From: Enterococcus pallens ATCC BAA-351
GTDB taxonomy: Bacteria > Bacillota > Bacilli > Lactobacillales > Enterococcaceae
DNA: 64,000 bases
Assembly: GCF_000407485.1 (NCBI RefSeq)
Contig: NZ_ASWD01000004.1
Span: 1-64,000, forward strand
Reading direction: 5' to 3'
Part shown: in pieces, positions 11,232 to 21,179 of the stretch
Layout: each line of letters begins with the position of its first letter
How positions within the stretch are numbered: the first letter of the stretch is position 1
Program-made: the position numbers and the translations under genes
Notes under the pieces: model-generated
Database searches by the model: none
Told to the model about the DNA's origin: nothing
What the model saw: only the letters and a program-made list of their open reading frames with translations

Positions 11232-14200
11232 CTATTCCCTGTATTTTTGCTCACGCATCGCCTTAACAAACTTTGTTAATTCCCGCAGCCAAACAGCCTG
11301 ATCCATTTTAGCTTGGATGACTAGCTTAATTACCATTTTTTCTTTTTCAACACCCAATGTAGCTTTCAATTTGGTCGCACTTAAAGCCTCAAAAAGCTGT
11401 TCCACAGCATAAGCTTTAGTCCCAACCTTGCTCAAAGTAATAATTAGCTGCTGATCGCGTTTTGTAATGCTTTCAATCAAAGCACGATCCCCATCCATTT
11501 TAACCTGCCCAACATTAAGCAAATTGGCTACTTCATCAGGATAATCACCGAAACGGTCAATTAAATCAGATTCCACCTCATCCAACATTTCACGACTTTC
11601 CAGCTCACGAATTCGCTTATAAATCTCAATTTTTTGCCGCTCATCTTCTATATAAGTACCTGGAATATAAGCATCAATCCCAATATTGATTTCAACTGAG
11701 GTTCGTTCAGCTTGAGTATTTTTCCCTTGTTTGCGATCGACCGCTTCTGTCAACATTTGGGAATACATATCAAATCCGACAGCATCAATAAACCCATGCT
11801 GCTGAGCACCTAACAGATTTCCGGCACCTCGAATAGATAAATCTCGCATCGCAATTTTGAATCCTGAGCCTAGTTCAGTAAAATCTTTGATCGCTTGCAG
11901 TCGTTTTTCGCTAACCTCATTTAGTATTTTCTGAGGCTCATACATGAAATAAGCATAAGCAATCCGATTGCTTCGGCCAACGCGCCCTCTTAATTGATAC
12001 AAAGTAGATAATCCCATATAATCAGCATTTTCGACAAACAATGTATTGACGTTAGGAATATCTACTCCCGTTTCAATAATTGTAGTAGTCACTAAAATAT
12101 CATACTGTCCCTCAATAAAATCTAACAGCGTATTTTCCAGTTGCACTTCAGTCATTTGCCCATGAGCAAATCCGATCCGCGCATCTGGCACTAACATTTG
12201 CAGTTCTTCAACCTTGCGTTCAATTGTTTCCACACGGTTATATAGGTAAAAAGCTTGTCCCCCACGAGCCATTTCTCGTTCAATCGCCTCACGAATAGCC
12301 CCAGGATTTGTTTCCATTACATAAGTTTGAATAGGATAACGGTTTTCTGGTGGTGTTTCAATGACAGATAAATCACGAACTCCCAGCATGGACATATGCA
12401 ATGTTCTTGGTATCGGAGTAGCTGTCAATGTTAATACATCTACTTGAGAGCGCAATTGTTTTAGCCGTTCCTTGTGCTTTACTCCAAACCGTTGTTCTTC
12501 ATCTATAACCAGCAATCCTAAATCGGCAAATTTCAAATCCTGGGATAAAATCCGATGCGTTCCTACTACTATATCAACTTGCCCAGTTCGTAGTTGTTCA
12601 ATCGTTTCATGCTGCTGCTTTTTCGTTCTAAACCGACTGAGCATAGCGACTTTTACAGGAAAGTTTTCAAAGCGTTCCACCATGGTGTCATAGTGCTGCT
12701 GTGCCAAAATCGTCGTTGGAACTAAAAAAGCTACCTGTTTATTTTCCTTAATTGCTTTAAAGGCCGCCCGCAACGCAACCTCGGTTTTACCAAAACCAAC
12801 ATCACCAACGAGCAGACGATCCATTGGCCGCGGTTTTTCCATATCATGCTTGATTTCGGCAGCACTGCGCAGCTGGTCATCGGTTTCAGTATAAGGAAAT
12901 GCGTCTTCAAATTCTTTCTGATACTCATCGTCAGGGCCAAAAGCATAGCCCCGTTCAGCTTCCCGCTTAGCATATAATTCAATCAGATCATCGGCAATGT
13001 CCTCAATTTTTTTCGAAACTTTCTGCTTCGTTTTACTCCATTCACTTCCGCCTAATTTGTTTATTTTAGGTGGTTTGGCTTCTGAAGCAACATATTTTTG
13101 AATCAAATTCAACTGAGTTACCGGAATGAACAATTTATCATCTTTTTGATAAAGTATCGTCATGTAATCCTGATGAACACCATCTATTTCGATCGTTTCC
13201 ATACCAATGTACTTACCAATACCATGATTAGCGTGAACTACATAATCGCCAGCTTTTAATTCGTTATAGCTTTTTAATCGTTCTGCATTAGAAATGGTTT
13301 GGCGGCGCGTTCTCTTCTTAGTAACTTTTTGAAATATCTCACGCTCAGTAACAACAACAATCCGATCTTGCGGCAATTCAAATCCTGAAGATAAGCTGCC
13401 TTCAACAATTTGAGATTTTCCAATTAGCAACTGATCCTTGGTTGTTTGAACAGCTTGTATTTCCGCATCTTGAAATTCCTGCATCAGTTTTTCTTGCCGT
13501 TCCTGATCCGAAACAATGAAAATAACCGTTTGCTGCTGCTTTTGCCAACGATCTACTTCTGTCTTCAACAAAGGAATCTGTCCAAAAAATTGTTGCATCG
13601 ATCGGTACTGGAAAGCATGAATAGCTTCAAATCTTAAGTTTCCCATTCCCTTTTGAAAAAGTGAGAAAAAGGAAGAAACCAAAGTTGTCTTTTTTAATAA
13701 GCTGCTTAGATCTAAACCAAAATGTTGTTCCGAGAACACTCGCAACTCAGCTAATTTTTGCGTATGCCACTCTGCTTCTTCTCGTTCCATTTCACGGTTG
13801 GTTTCCATGATTCGACCGTAATCATCTACAAATAACCAAGCCTCTTTGTCAACATAATCTAATAAAGAAGTTTTACCTCCATAGAGTAAATCTGTATAAT
13901 AGCGCGCTTCTTCTGTTGGAATACCATCCCTCCAAGAAGCGATTAACTGCCCATAGTAATCCTTTAAGAATGACTGATCCGCTTTTTCCTTCGTAACAGC
14001 CAAACGATTTTCCAACAACTGACTAACCTTCTCAACACCACGCTCTAAATCCGTTTGATCAAATACTAATTCTGTGGTTGGTCCAATCCATGCCTCTTCT
14101 AGATTAGTCACCGAACGTTGCGTGTCAGCTTCAAAATAGCGAATAGAGTCAACTTCCACATCAAATAATTCAATTCGAATTGGATAACTAGTTGTAAGAG

Positions 14201-14744
14201 GATAAATATCAATGATGCTTCCACGCATACTAAACTCGCCTGGTTTCCCTACCATTGACTGACGCTCATACCCCATTAGAACCAACTGCTGTGCTAAGTT
14301 TTGTAAATCAACCTCACTACCGATTTTCCAATGCAATTGATTATTCTTCCAAGTAGCTGGCGCTGGCAAATACTTACGAAGTGCCGCTGATGGAACCACA
14401 TAAATTCCTTTTTTCCCTTGACTTAACGCTGTTAAAGTTTCCACTCGCTCCGCTCGTGCCTCAGGTGAGGAAAAGGCCATTTCAGCAGACAGCACCTCAT
14501 CAACCGGAAAAAGATGAACGTCATCAATAATTTGACGCAGTTCTTCAGCCAACTGATTACTATAGTAGAGATTAGGAACAACAATAATAATCTGCCCCTG
14601 ATATTTCTCGTAGGCTCCAGCCATTACTAAGGCTTTAGCAGAACCAGAAAGTCCCACTAATAACTGTCGTTTTGCCTGTTGCTCTAATTGCTGATGCCAT
14701 TCTTTTACTAATGGTGTCTGATTGATTATTTCAATTAAATTCAT
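11232..14744 (-). CDS. mfd: transcription-repair coupling factor Mfd
   Basis: Displaces RNA polymerase stalled at DNA lesions and recruits UvrA; 1170 residues, as usual. The N-terminal UvrB-like domains are followed by the CarD-like RNAP-interaction domain (LKAGDYVVHANHGIGKYIG, near residue 500). The RecG-like translocase has Walker A GDVGFGKTEVA and Walker B LLVIDEEQRFG, with motif VI in LRGRVGRSNR. The C-terminal TRCF domain is complete. The ATG start has AGGAGGTGG, and it lies directly downstream of pth. Confidence 0.98.
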   Translation of the reverse strand: MNLIEIINQTPLVKEWHQQLEQQAKRQLLVGLSGSAKALVMAGAYEKYQGQIIIVVPNLYYSNQLAEELRQIIDDVHLFPVDEVLSAEMAFSSPEARAERVETLTALSQGKKGIYVVPSAALRKYLPAPATWKNNQLHWKIGSEVDLQNLAQQLVLMGYERQSMVGKPGEFSMRGSIIDIYPLTTSYPIRIELFDVEVDSIRYFEADTQRSVTNLEEAWIGPTTELVFDQTDLERGVEKVSQLLENRLAVTKEKADQSFLKDYYGQLIASWRDGIPTEEARYYTDLLYGGKTSLLDYVDKEAWLFVDDYGRIMETNREMEREEAEWHTQKLAELRVFSEQHFGLDLSSLLKKTTLVSSFFSLFQKGMGNLRFEAIHAFQYRSMQQFFGQIPLLKTEVDRWQKQQQTVIFIVSDQERQEKLMQEFQDAEIQAVQTTKDQLLIGKSQIVEGSLSSGFELPQDRIVVVTEREIFQKVTKKRTRRQTISNAERLKSYNELKAGDYVVHANHGIGKYIGMETIEIDGVHQDYMTILYQKDDKLFIPVTQLNLIQKYVASEAKPPKINKLGGSEWSKTKQKVSKKIEDIADDLIELYAKREAERGYAFGPDDEYQKEFEDAFPYTETDDQLRSAAEIKHDMEKPRPMDRLLVGDVGFGKTEVALRAAFKAIKENKQVAFLVPTTILAQQHYDTMVERFENFPVKVAMLSRFRTKKQQHETIEQLRTGQVDIVVGTHRILSQDLKFADLGLLVIDEEQRFGVKHKERLKQLRSQVDVLTLTATPIPRTLHMSMLGVRDLSVIETPPENRYPIQTYVMETNPGAIREAIEREMARGGQAFYLYNRVETIERKVEELQMLVPDARIGFAHGQMTEVQLENTLLDFIEGQYDILVTTTIIETGVDIPNVNTLFVENADYMGLSTLYQLRGRVGRSNRIAYAYFMYEPQKILNEVSEKRLQAIKDFTELGSGFKIAMRDLSIRGAGNLLGAQQHGFIDAVGFDMYSQMLTEAVDRKQGKNTQAERTSVEINIGIDAYIPGTYIEDERQKIEIYKRIRELESREMLDEVESDLIDRFGDYPDEVANLLNVGQVKMDGDRALIESITKRDQQLIITLSKVGTKAYAVEQLFEALSATKLKATLGVEKEKMVIKLVIQAKMDQAVWLRELTKFVKAMREQKYRE

Positions 14745-14759
14745 GACTGAACCACCTCC

Positions 14760-15317
14760 TTAGTTAAATCGATTCATCGTTTGAATAAAATCATTGCTTT
14801 CAATAAAGTAATCGGCTGCTTCTGCAGCACGATCTACACAAGCCAAAATCTCCGGCTGTTCTTCCTTCGAAAACGGACTTAACACATGATTGACCACTGT
14901 TTTTCCATTTGGCCTACCAATACCAATTTTAATTCGATTAAACTCTTGACTATTCAAATGAGAGATTAGACTCTTCAACCCGTTATGGCCTCCGGCACTA
15001 CCTTTTTGACGCAAGCGAAGCTTACCAAAGGCTAAATCTAAATCATCATGAATGACAACAAGTTCTTCTGGATAAATGCCAAAATAAGTCATTAAGGGCC
15101 CTACTGCCCTTCCTGACTCATTCATAAATGTTAAAGGTTTCACTAATAGGATTTTTTCACCATTAACAAAGAAATCAGCTACTTCTGCTTCAAACGTATG
15201 CTTTTTAAAGGTTGCTCCGTGTCTATTTGCTAATATATCAACGGCCATAAACCCGACATTGTGTTTTGTATTTTCATATTTTTTTCCTGGATTTCCCAGG
15301 CCTACAATCATTTTCAT
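14760..15317 (-). CDS. pth: peptidyl-tRNA hydrolase
   Basis: Releases tRNA from peptidyl-tRNA dropped by ribosomes. The product has 185 residues with the family opening [20 protein letters not shown] (catalytic His in TKHN), and conserved FMNESG and IHDDLDL motifs. The open frame extends eight codons further to 15341, but I place the start at ATG 15315-15317 because AAGGTGGAAGG precedes it and the family begins with this sequence. It is the first gene of the pth-mfd-flippase-rqcP run, with its own promoter and a leader hairpin. Confidence 0.95.
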   Translation of the reverse strand: MKMIVGLGNPGKKYENTKHNVGFMAVDILANRHGATFKKHTFEAEVADFFVNGEKILLVKPLTFMNESGRAVGPLMTYFGIYPEELVVIHDDLDLAFGKLRLRQKGSAGGHNGLKSLISHLNSQEFNRIKIGIGRPNGKTVVNHVLSPFSKEEQPEILACVDRAAEAADYFIESNDFIQTMNRFN

Positions 15318-15350
15318 TATTTTACCTTCCACCTTAAGCATGCCAAAATG

Positions 15351-15392
15351 CTGGACCGCCTATAAGACGGTCCAGTGTTCCCACATAGTATA
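15351..15392 (-). promoter_or_regulatory. pth promoter (-10) and leader hairpin
   Basis: The minus strand reads TGTTATACT (15387-15392 is TATACT), an extended -10. Just downstream, 15351-15375 forms the stem CTGGACCG/CGGTCCAG, which would sit at the very 5' end of the pth transcript. It is not followed by a T-run, so it is unlikely to be a terminator. The rest of the 304-bp gap up to ldh is AT-rich with no gene. Confidence 0.5.
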
Positions 15393-15550
15393 ACACAAAA
15401 TAAACTGTAGTGGTCACATCCGAATTTTAAGACTTGTTAAAAGTTTGGTTTTTCATTAAGAACTCTCATTTTACTGTTTCCCTTCCCCTCAATAAATAAA
15501 CCGTTTTCCACTATAACAACTATTAGAACTGTATTAGTTTCAAGCGAAAT

Positions 15551-15582
15551 ACGTGACAAATTTTACAAATCAATGGTATGAT
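15551..15582 (+). promoter_or_regulatory. ldh promoter with overlapping Rex-like operator
   Basis: -35 GTGACA (15553-15558), 18-bp spacer, -10 TATGAT (15577-15582). Positions 15551-15568, read on the minus strand, give TTGTAAAATTTGTCACGT, about 13 of 18 matches to the Rex consensus (TTGTGA...TCACAA). It covers the -35, where NADH-sensing Rex would block RNA polymerase. The promoter is well supported; Rex control is inference. Confidence 0.55.
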
Positions 15583-15606
15583 GACAGGGATAAAACAAAA
15601 AGATGA

Positions 15607-16605
<999 letters not shown>

Positions 16606-16612
16606 AAGCTTC

Positions 16613-16647
16613 AAAAATACCGTGAGAAAATTTCTCACGGTATTTTT
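16613..16647 (+). terminator. intrinsic terminator of ldh
   Basis: Thirteen-bp stem AAATACCGTGAGA/TCTCACGGTATTT (16615-16627 with 16633-16645 approximately), followed by TTTTT on the plus strand. Confidence 0.92.
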
Positions 16648-16695
16648 AAATATTTTTTATAAAGTGCACGAGAAAGCTCGCTTTTTGCTTTTTCT

Positions 16696-16722
16696 ATGGT
16701 ATATTTGTTATCGGTATACCAT
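16696..16722 (+). promoter_or_regulatory. perfect inverted repeat, operator-like, upstream of the L,D-transpeptidase
   Basis: ATGGTATA (16696-16703) and TATACCAT (16715-16722) form a perfect 8-bp inverted repeat with an 11-bp spacer, 30 bp before the start codon and over the likely promoter. The half-site spacing of about two helical turns fits a dimeric regulator, but I do not recognise the motif. Confidence 0.4.
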
Positions 16723-16751
16723 CTATTATGTGAAATTAAGGAGTTATTTCG

Positions 16752-18158
16752 ATGCGAAGATCTGATAGGAAGCGTCCCCGTTCTAAAGTAGGCTTAATTA
16801 TCGTACTTGGTGTTCTCGTGTTACTAGTCGCGGGTTATACCTTCCGGAGTACATATTATAGTAGTCGATTTTTACCCAACACAGTGGTCAACGGAATTGA
16901 GATTGAAAATCTTACCGTTGAGGACGCGAATAAAAAAATGGAAAAAGCTTTGTCTGACTCACCTTTTGTCATTCAAATTGACAGTAAAAATTGGAAAGAA
17001 ATCAATCGACAAGACCTTGGCTGGACGACAGATTATGCAGATGAATTAACTTCTATTAAAGAATCGCAAAATCCGTTTAGTTGGGGAATGCAGTTGGTTT
17101 CTGCTGCTGAAACCAAAGATGTTTCCGGCAACACTTTGGATGAAGATAAATTAAATGCACTTAAAGAACAAATAAAGGTTGAGCTTACACAAGTAAATGA
17201 ACCGCGAACACCATCAGAAAATGCAACCATTAAACAAACCAGTTCCGGCTTCGAAATTGTTGGCGAAAAACAAGGAACCACAATTGATGTAGATGCTGCG
17301 ACAAATGCTTTTGCTGAAGCGGTCTCAACCGGTAAGCATACAATCAGTATGAATGAGTATTTATCGAAACCAACAATCAAAAAAGATGATGCTCAACTAA
17401 AAAAATCACTAGAAGAAATGAATAAAGTTGCTAAAGTTAAAGCAACCTACACAATCAATGGAAATTCCTTTGATATACCTTCTGATAAAATTCAAAGCTG
17501 GTTAACAGTTGATGCTGAAGGCAAGCTAGCTTTAGACCAAGAAAAAGTGACCGCTTATGTTACTGAACTTGGTCAAACATATAATACAAAAACACAGCCT
17601 ACTAAATTCAATAGTACCCGTCGCGGGGAAGTAGAAGTTCCCGCTGGCAGCTATAGTTGGTCGATTAAAACTGCCGACGAAACAGCAGCATTATCTGAAC
17701 AAATTCTTCAAGGAAAAGATTTTACTCGTTCACCAATTGTTGAAGGTGCTACAACCGATTCAGGAAAAGCCTTAATCGGCAACACCTACGTTGAAGTGGA
17801 TTTGGAAAATCAACACATGTGGGTTTATAAAGATGGAAACGTTGCTTTAGAAACTGATATTGTCAGTGGAAAGCCTTCTTCACCTACTCCACACGGGGTT
17901 AACTATGTATGGAGCAAAGAAACCAATACTACTTTACGCGGTTATAACGACGATGGTAGCAAATATGCCAGCCCTGTAAAATATTGGATGCCGATTGATT
18001 GGACTGGTGTAGGGATACATGATTCAGATTGGCAGCCAGCTTATGGCGGAACGCTATGGCAAACAGTTGGCTCTCACGGCTGTATCAATACTCCACCAGG
18101 GGTAATGGGACAAGTATTTGAACTAGTCGATTTAGGAACACCAGTATTAGTATTTTAA
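16752..18158 (+). CDS. L,D-transpeptidase (YkuD family, Ldt-fm type)
   Basis: Membrane-anchored enzyme that forms 3->3 peptidoglycan cross-links from tetrapeptide stems. The 468 residues carry a basic N-terminus, a transmembrane anchor (about 13-29), two PG-binding-4-like extracellular domains, and a C-terminal YkuD domain with the catalytic motif SHGCIN (Cys about 444) and an upstream conserved HD pair (GIHDSDW). The architecture and length match Ldt(fm) of E. faecium, the enzyme that can bypass beta-lactam-sensitive D,D-transpeptidases. The ATG start has AAGGAG upstream. It is monocistronic. Confidence 0.93.
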   Translation: MRRSDRKRPRSKVGLIIVLGVLVLLVAGYTFRSTYYSSRFLPNTVVNGIEIENLTVEDANKKMEKALSDSPFVIQIDSKNWKEINRQDLGWTTDYADELTSIKESQNPFSWGMQLVSAAETKDVSGNTLDEDKLNALKEQIKVELTQVNEPRTPSENATIKQTSSGFEIVGEKQGTTIDVDAATNAFAEAVSTGKHTISMNEYLSKPTIKKDDAQLKKSLEEMNKVAKVKATYTINGNSFDIPSDKIQSWLTVDAEGKLALDQEKVTAYVTELGQTYNTKTQPTKFNSTRRGEVEVPAGSYSWSIKTADETAALSEQILQGKDFTRSPIVEGATTDSGKALIGNTYVEVDLENQHMWVYKDGNVALETDIVSGKPSSPTPHGVNYVWSKETNTTLRGYNDDGSKYASPVKYWMPIDWTGVGIHDSDWQPAYGGTLWQTVGSHGCINTPPGVMGQVFELVDLGTPVLVF

Positions 18159-18162
18159 ACAG

Positions 18163-18199
18163 AACAACCGCTTGGAAAAATTCCAAGCGGTTGTTTTTT
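18163..18199 (+). terminator. intrinsic terminator of the L,D-transpeptidase gene
   Basis: Fifteen-bp perfect stem AACAACCGCTTGGAA/TTCCAAGCGGTTGTT (18163-18177 with 18181-18195), followed by TTTT. It lies in the convergent gap with yebC and has few T on the minus side. Confidence 0.92.
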
Positions 18200-18208
18200 G
18201 CTTTTTAT

Positions 18209-18931
18209 TTATTCAGCAGAAGTAAATACTTCTGAAACATCATCGTCATCTTCCAATTTTTCTACTAGACGCTCCAACTGTTCCTTTTGCTGTTCGTCTA
18301 AATTTACTGTTGTTTGAGGAACCATTGTCAGTTCCGCCTGAGCTAGAATAAATCCATCTGTCTCAAGTTGATCACGAACCATAGTAAAATCTTCAGGCGC
18401 GGTATAGACCTCGAAAACTTCCAGTGAAGTTTCCATATCTTCACCACCAGCTTCTATTACTTTCTCGAGCATTTCATCCTCACTTAGCGCCAATCCTTCA
18501 CGTTCAATTGCAATATATCCTTGTCGGTCAAACATATAACTAACTGAACCTGTCTCACCTAGGTTCCCACCATTTCGGGTAAATGCAACACGCACATTCG
18601 TTGCCGTTCGATTACGATTATCAGTCAACGCATGAACCAAGATGGCTACACCACCAGGTCCGTACCCTTCATAAGTAATCTCATCATAGTGTTCCCCTTC
18701 ACCAGAAGCAGTCGCCTTTTTTATTGCACGCGCTACATTGTCGTTAGGCATATTCGCACTTTTGGCCTTATCCATTACTAAACGCAAGGCTGGATTTATA
18801 CTCGGGTCAGGGCCACCAGCTTTGGCCGCCATATAAATCTCACGAGAAATTTTTTGGAAGATTTTTCCTCGTTTTGCATCTTGTGCGTTTTTTCGACCTT
18901 GAATATTGTGCCATTTACTGTGTCCTGACAT
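18209..18931 (-). CDS. yebC: YebC/PmpR-family protein
   Basis: Conserved protein of 240 residues with the invariant opening [14 protein letters not shown] and the acidic central domain of the family. Members were long annotated as transcriptional regulators; recent work links YebC proteins to translation of proline-rich stretches. Which role applies here cannot be read from sequence. The ATG start has GGAGGAG upstream, and the gene stands alone. Confidence 0.95.
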   Translation of the reverse strand: MSGHSKWHNIQGRKNAQDAKRGKIFQKISREIYMAAKAGGPDPSINPALRLVMDKAKSANMPNDNVARAIKKATASGEGEHYDEITYEGYGPGGVAILVHALTDNRNRTATNVRVAFTRNGGNLGETGSVSYMFDRQGYIAIEREGLALSEDEMLEKVIEAGGEDMETSLEVFEVYTAPEDFTMVRDQLETDGFILAQAELTMVPQTTVNLDEQQKEQLERLVEKLEDDDDVSEVFTSAE

Positions 18932-19011
18932 GGGATCTCCTCCTAATACTTTTTTTGAAGCACTACTATTATTTTCATCCTTAACTATTTATTCGTCAAG
19001 AAAAAGAAATA

Positions 19012-19515
19012 CTACCGTTTCTTCATCACCTGAGTGTAAAGAATAATTAACAAACAAGCTGTCAATGCCCCAGCAGAGTCTAACATAACATCTTGAAACA
19101 ACGGGGTTCTTCCGCCTGTTAACATCTGATGAAATTCATCTATCGCAGCATAACCTGTCGCTGAAAACCAGGCGAAAAATCCTGCTAGTACTAGTTGTTT
19201 TTGTTTTAACTTTGGTTGCAATCCCAAAAATAAGCTACCGCCCAAAAGAAAATAGCTCCCAAAATGTGCTCCTTTTCGAATAAAAAATTCGATAAATTTT
19301 GAATACCCTAATGTTGAAATACTTACTTTACTTCCCGCATAGGTAAAAGAAATCGAAGACATTGCCTTTTTAAAGGGCTCACCGCTTAATAACCGATCTA
19401 ACAAAGATACCTGGCTTTGCTGCTCATATGTCATAGAAGAACTGATAAACAAAATAATCATCATGACAAATGCGATTGCTAAATATAAATTCCCATTTTT
19501 ACGGTGTTTCTTCAT
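19012..19515 (-). CDS. VanZ-like family membrane protein
   Basis: The product has 167 residues with four hydrophobic segments, the first at about residues 10-28, and the VanZ-family feature of a conserved Asp/Glu-His motif (AAIDEFHQMLTGGRTPLFQDVMLDSAG). VanZ itself gives low-level teicoplanin resistance; most chromosomal relatives have unknown function. I start it at ATG 19513-19515, with TTTTGGAGG upstream. The longer open frame runs back through the sagA terminator and is not credible. The gene begins only 16 bp after that terminator. Confidence 0.85.
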   Translation of the reverse strand: MKKHRKNGNLYLAIAFVMMIILFISSSMTYEQQSQVSLLDRLLSGEPFKKAMSSISFTYAGSKVSISTLGYSKFIEFFIRKGAHFGSYFLLGGSLFLGLQPKLKQKQLVLAGFFAWFSATGYAAIDEFHQMLTGGRTPLFQDVMLDSAGALTACLLIILYTQVMKKR

Positions 19516-19530
19516 TTTTCGGCCTCCAAA

Positions 19531-19562
19531 AGAAAAACCGGTACGAATTTCTTCGTACCGGT
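19531..19562 (-). terminator. intrinsic terminator of sagA
   Basis: Perfect 11-bp stem ACCGGTACGAA/TTCGTACCGGT (19537-19547 with 19552-19562), followed by TTTTT on the minus strand. The tail merges with the vanZ Shine-Dalgarno region. Confidence 0.92.
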
Positions 19563-19579
19563 CAATAATTTTTAATTGA

Positions 19580-20974
19580 TTACATACGAACCGCAAAACT
19601 TGGTGCGAAGTATGCATATGAAGAAGTTGTAACAGTTTGTCCTGGTGCTGGTGCGTGAACGTATTGTCCTCCACCTAATGCAATCGCAACATGGTAAGTT
19701 CCACCATGGCTGCCCCAGAATAACAAGTCACCTGGTTGTGCTTGATCGATTGAAATTGTTGTTCCAGCAGATTCTTGAGGAACAGTCCATCCACCAATTT
19801 CACGTCCAGCAGCTACACGATATACGTAGCTGGTAAATCCTGAACAATCGAATGATTCAGGACCTTTAGCACCCCATACATATGGTTTGCCAATGTGTTT
19901 CATTGCTTCAGCTACTATTGCCGAGCCATTACCAGATGGTGCTGGCGCTGGAGTCGGTGTTGGAACTACTGGTGCTGGCGTTGGATCAGGAGTTGGTGCT
20001 GGTGCAGGTGTTCCTGTATCGCCAGTGTTTCCATTTTCATTAGGAGCTGGTGCTGGTGTTTCTGAACTATTTGGTGTTTCTTGTACACTTGATTGAGTTG
20101 TTTGTTCTTCAGTCGAAGGAGTAGTTGTTGATTCTACTGTACTTGATTCAGAACTTGCCGCTTCACTTGAAGCAGCCGTTTCTGCTGCTTGTTTAGCAGC
20201 TTCTTCGTCAGCTTTGCGTTGTGCTTCAGCTTCTGCTTGAGCAGCCGCCTGAGCTTCTGCAGCTTTACGAGCTTCTTCTTGAATACGTGCTTGTTCAGCT
20301 TCTGCTTCTGCTTTTTGTTGTTGCAAAGCAGCTTTTTCATTTTCAGCAGTTGCTTGTTCAGCAGCTAATGAAACCTTTTGAACATTTAGATCAGCCTGTT
20401 TAGCGATTAATTCACCTTTTTGACCTTCTAATTGCGCTTGATTAGCAGCAATTTGTTCAATTTGTTTTTGATTTTCAGCTTCTTTTTGTTCAACTTCTTG
20501 TTTATCAGCTTTTTGTTGTTCAACTAAGTCGTTGTTCGCTTTCACGATGGTACTCATCGCTTGTACTCGACCTACAGCATCGCTGAATGATTCAGCATTT
20601 AAAACAACATCAATTACATTTGAAGTGCTTTGTTTAACTTGAACGTCACGAGCTTGTTCTTGAATTGCTTTTGAACGCTTTTCAATTCGATCTTGCAAAG
20701 CTTTAATTTGTTTTTGTAATTCTTCTGATTTTTGACGCAATGTTGTTTGTTCATTTAATAGGTCTTGTGCCTTTGTATTAATTGCAGCAACTTCATTTTC
20801 TAAAGAACCGATTTGAGATTCTGCTGTTACTTGTTGATCTTGTAAATTAGAAATTTTCGCATCCTGGTCAGCAATTTTATTATCGAATTCATCGGCTGAA
20901 GCTGCGGCTGGAGCTGCTAGTGCGCTTAATGTTACTGAACATACCATTAATGCTGATAACAAACTTTTTTTCAC
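19580..20974 (-). CDS. sagA: secreted NlpC/P60 peptidoglycan hydrolase (SagA type)
   Basis: Secreted D,L-endopeptidase. The 464 residues start with a signal peptide (about 1-27, ending APAAASA), then a long coiled coil (about 28-240) rich in Q, E, A and K. A Ser/Thr/Pro/Ala-rich linker with PAPAP repeats follows (about 250-345), then a C-terminal NlpC/P60 domain with catalytic Cys in FDCSGF and His in TYHVAIAL. This is the layout of E. faecium SagA, which lies behind mreCD there too. The start is GTG (20972-20974) with GGAGG eight bases upstream. It has its own promoter and terminator. Confidence 0.93.
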   Translation of the reverse strand: MKKSLLSALMVCSVTLSALAAPAAASADEFDNKIADQDAKISNLQDQQVTAESQIGSLENEVAAINTKAQDLLNEQTTLRQKSEELQKQIKALQDRIEKRSKAIQEQARDVQVKQSTSNVIDVVLNAESFSDAVGRVQAMSTIVKANNDLVEQQKADKQEVEQKEAENQKQIEQIAANQAQLEGQKGELIAKQADLNVQKVSLAAEQATAENEKAALQQQKAEAEAEQARIQEEARKAAEAQAAAQAEAEAQRKADEEAAKQAAETAASSEAASSESSTVESTTTPSTEEQTTQSSVQETPNSSETPAPAPNENGNTGDTGTPAPAPTPDPTPAPVVPTPTPAPAPSGNGSAIVAEAMKHIGKPYVWGAKGPESFDCSGFTSYVYRVAAGREIGGWTVPQESAGTTISIDQAQPGDLLFWGSHGGTYHVAIALGGGQYVHAPAPGQTVTTSSYAYFAPSFAVRM

Positions 20975-21074
20975 TCTTATATCCTCCGACTACTTTTACG
21001 TTTTTAGTTTATGAATTTTATTAGACTTTTTTTCTAACACATTGATGAGTTTACCATAGCTGTATGTCATGCGT

Positions 21075-21103
21075 ATAATAGCATTGTTACAAAACCATTT
21101 CAT
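21075..21103 (-). promoter_or_regulatory. sagA promoter
   Basis: Extended -10 TGCTATTAT (-10 at 21075-21080), 17-bp spacer and -35 ATGAAA (21098-21103) on the minus strand. It gives a leader of about 95 nt. Confidence 0.55.
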
Positions 21104-21133
21104 TTTCGCTCTAATTTGACCGAGTTCCTGTCA

Positions 21134-21162
21134 TAAAAAAACAGGAGCACTAGACTCCTGTT
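21134..21162 (-). terminator. intrinsic terminator of mreCD
   Basis: Eight-bp stem AACAGGAG/CTCCTGTT (21140-21147 with 21155-21162), followed by a T-run on the minus strand. Confidence 0.88.
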
Positions 21163-21179
21163 GTCAACACTATATTTGT

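Noticed and set aside
15351-15375. Hairpin upstream of pth as an intrinsic terminator
   Set aside because: No T-run on either strand and no gene ending upstream of it; treated as a leader hairpin.
16681-16750. Possible small RNA between ldh and the L,D-transpeptidase gene
   Set aside because: The region is too short after subtracting the terminator and operator-like repeat; no independent terminator.
17033-17380. 115-codon minus-strand frame inside the L,D-transpeptidase gene
   Set aside because: Antisense shadow of an intact coding region.
20134-20403. Leu/Lys- and Leu/Gln-rich open frames overlapping sagA
   Set aside because: Out-of-frame reading of the repetitive coiled-coil region; low complexity caused by the sagA repeats.
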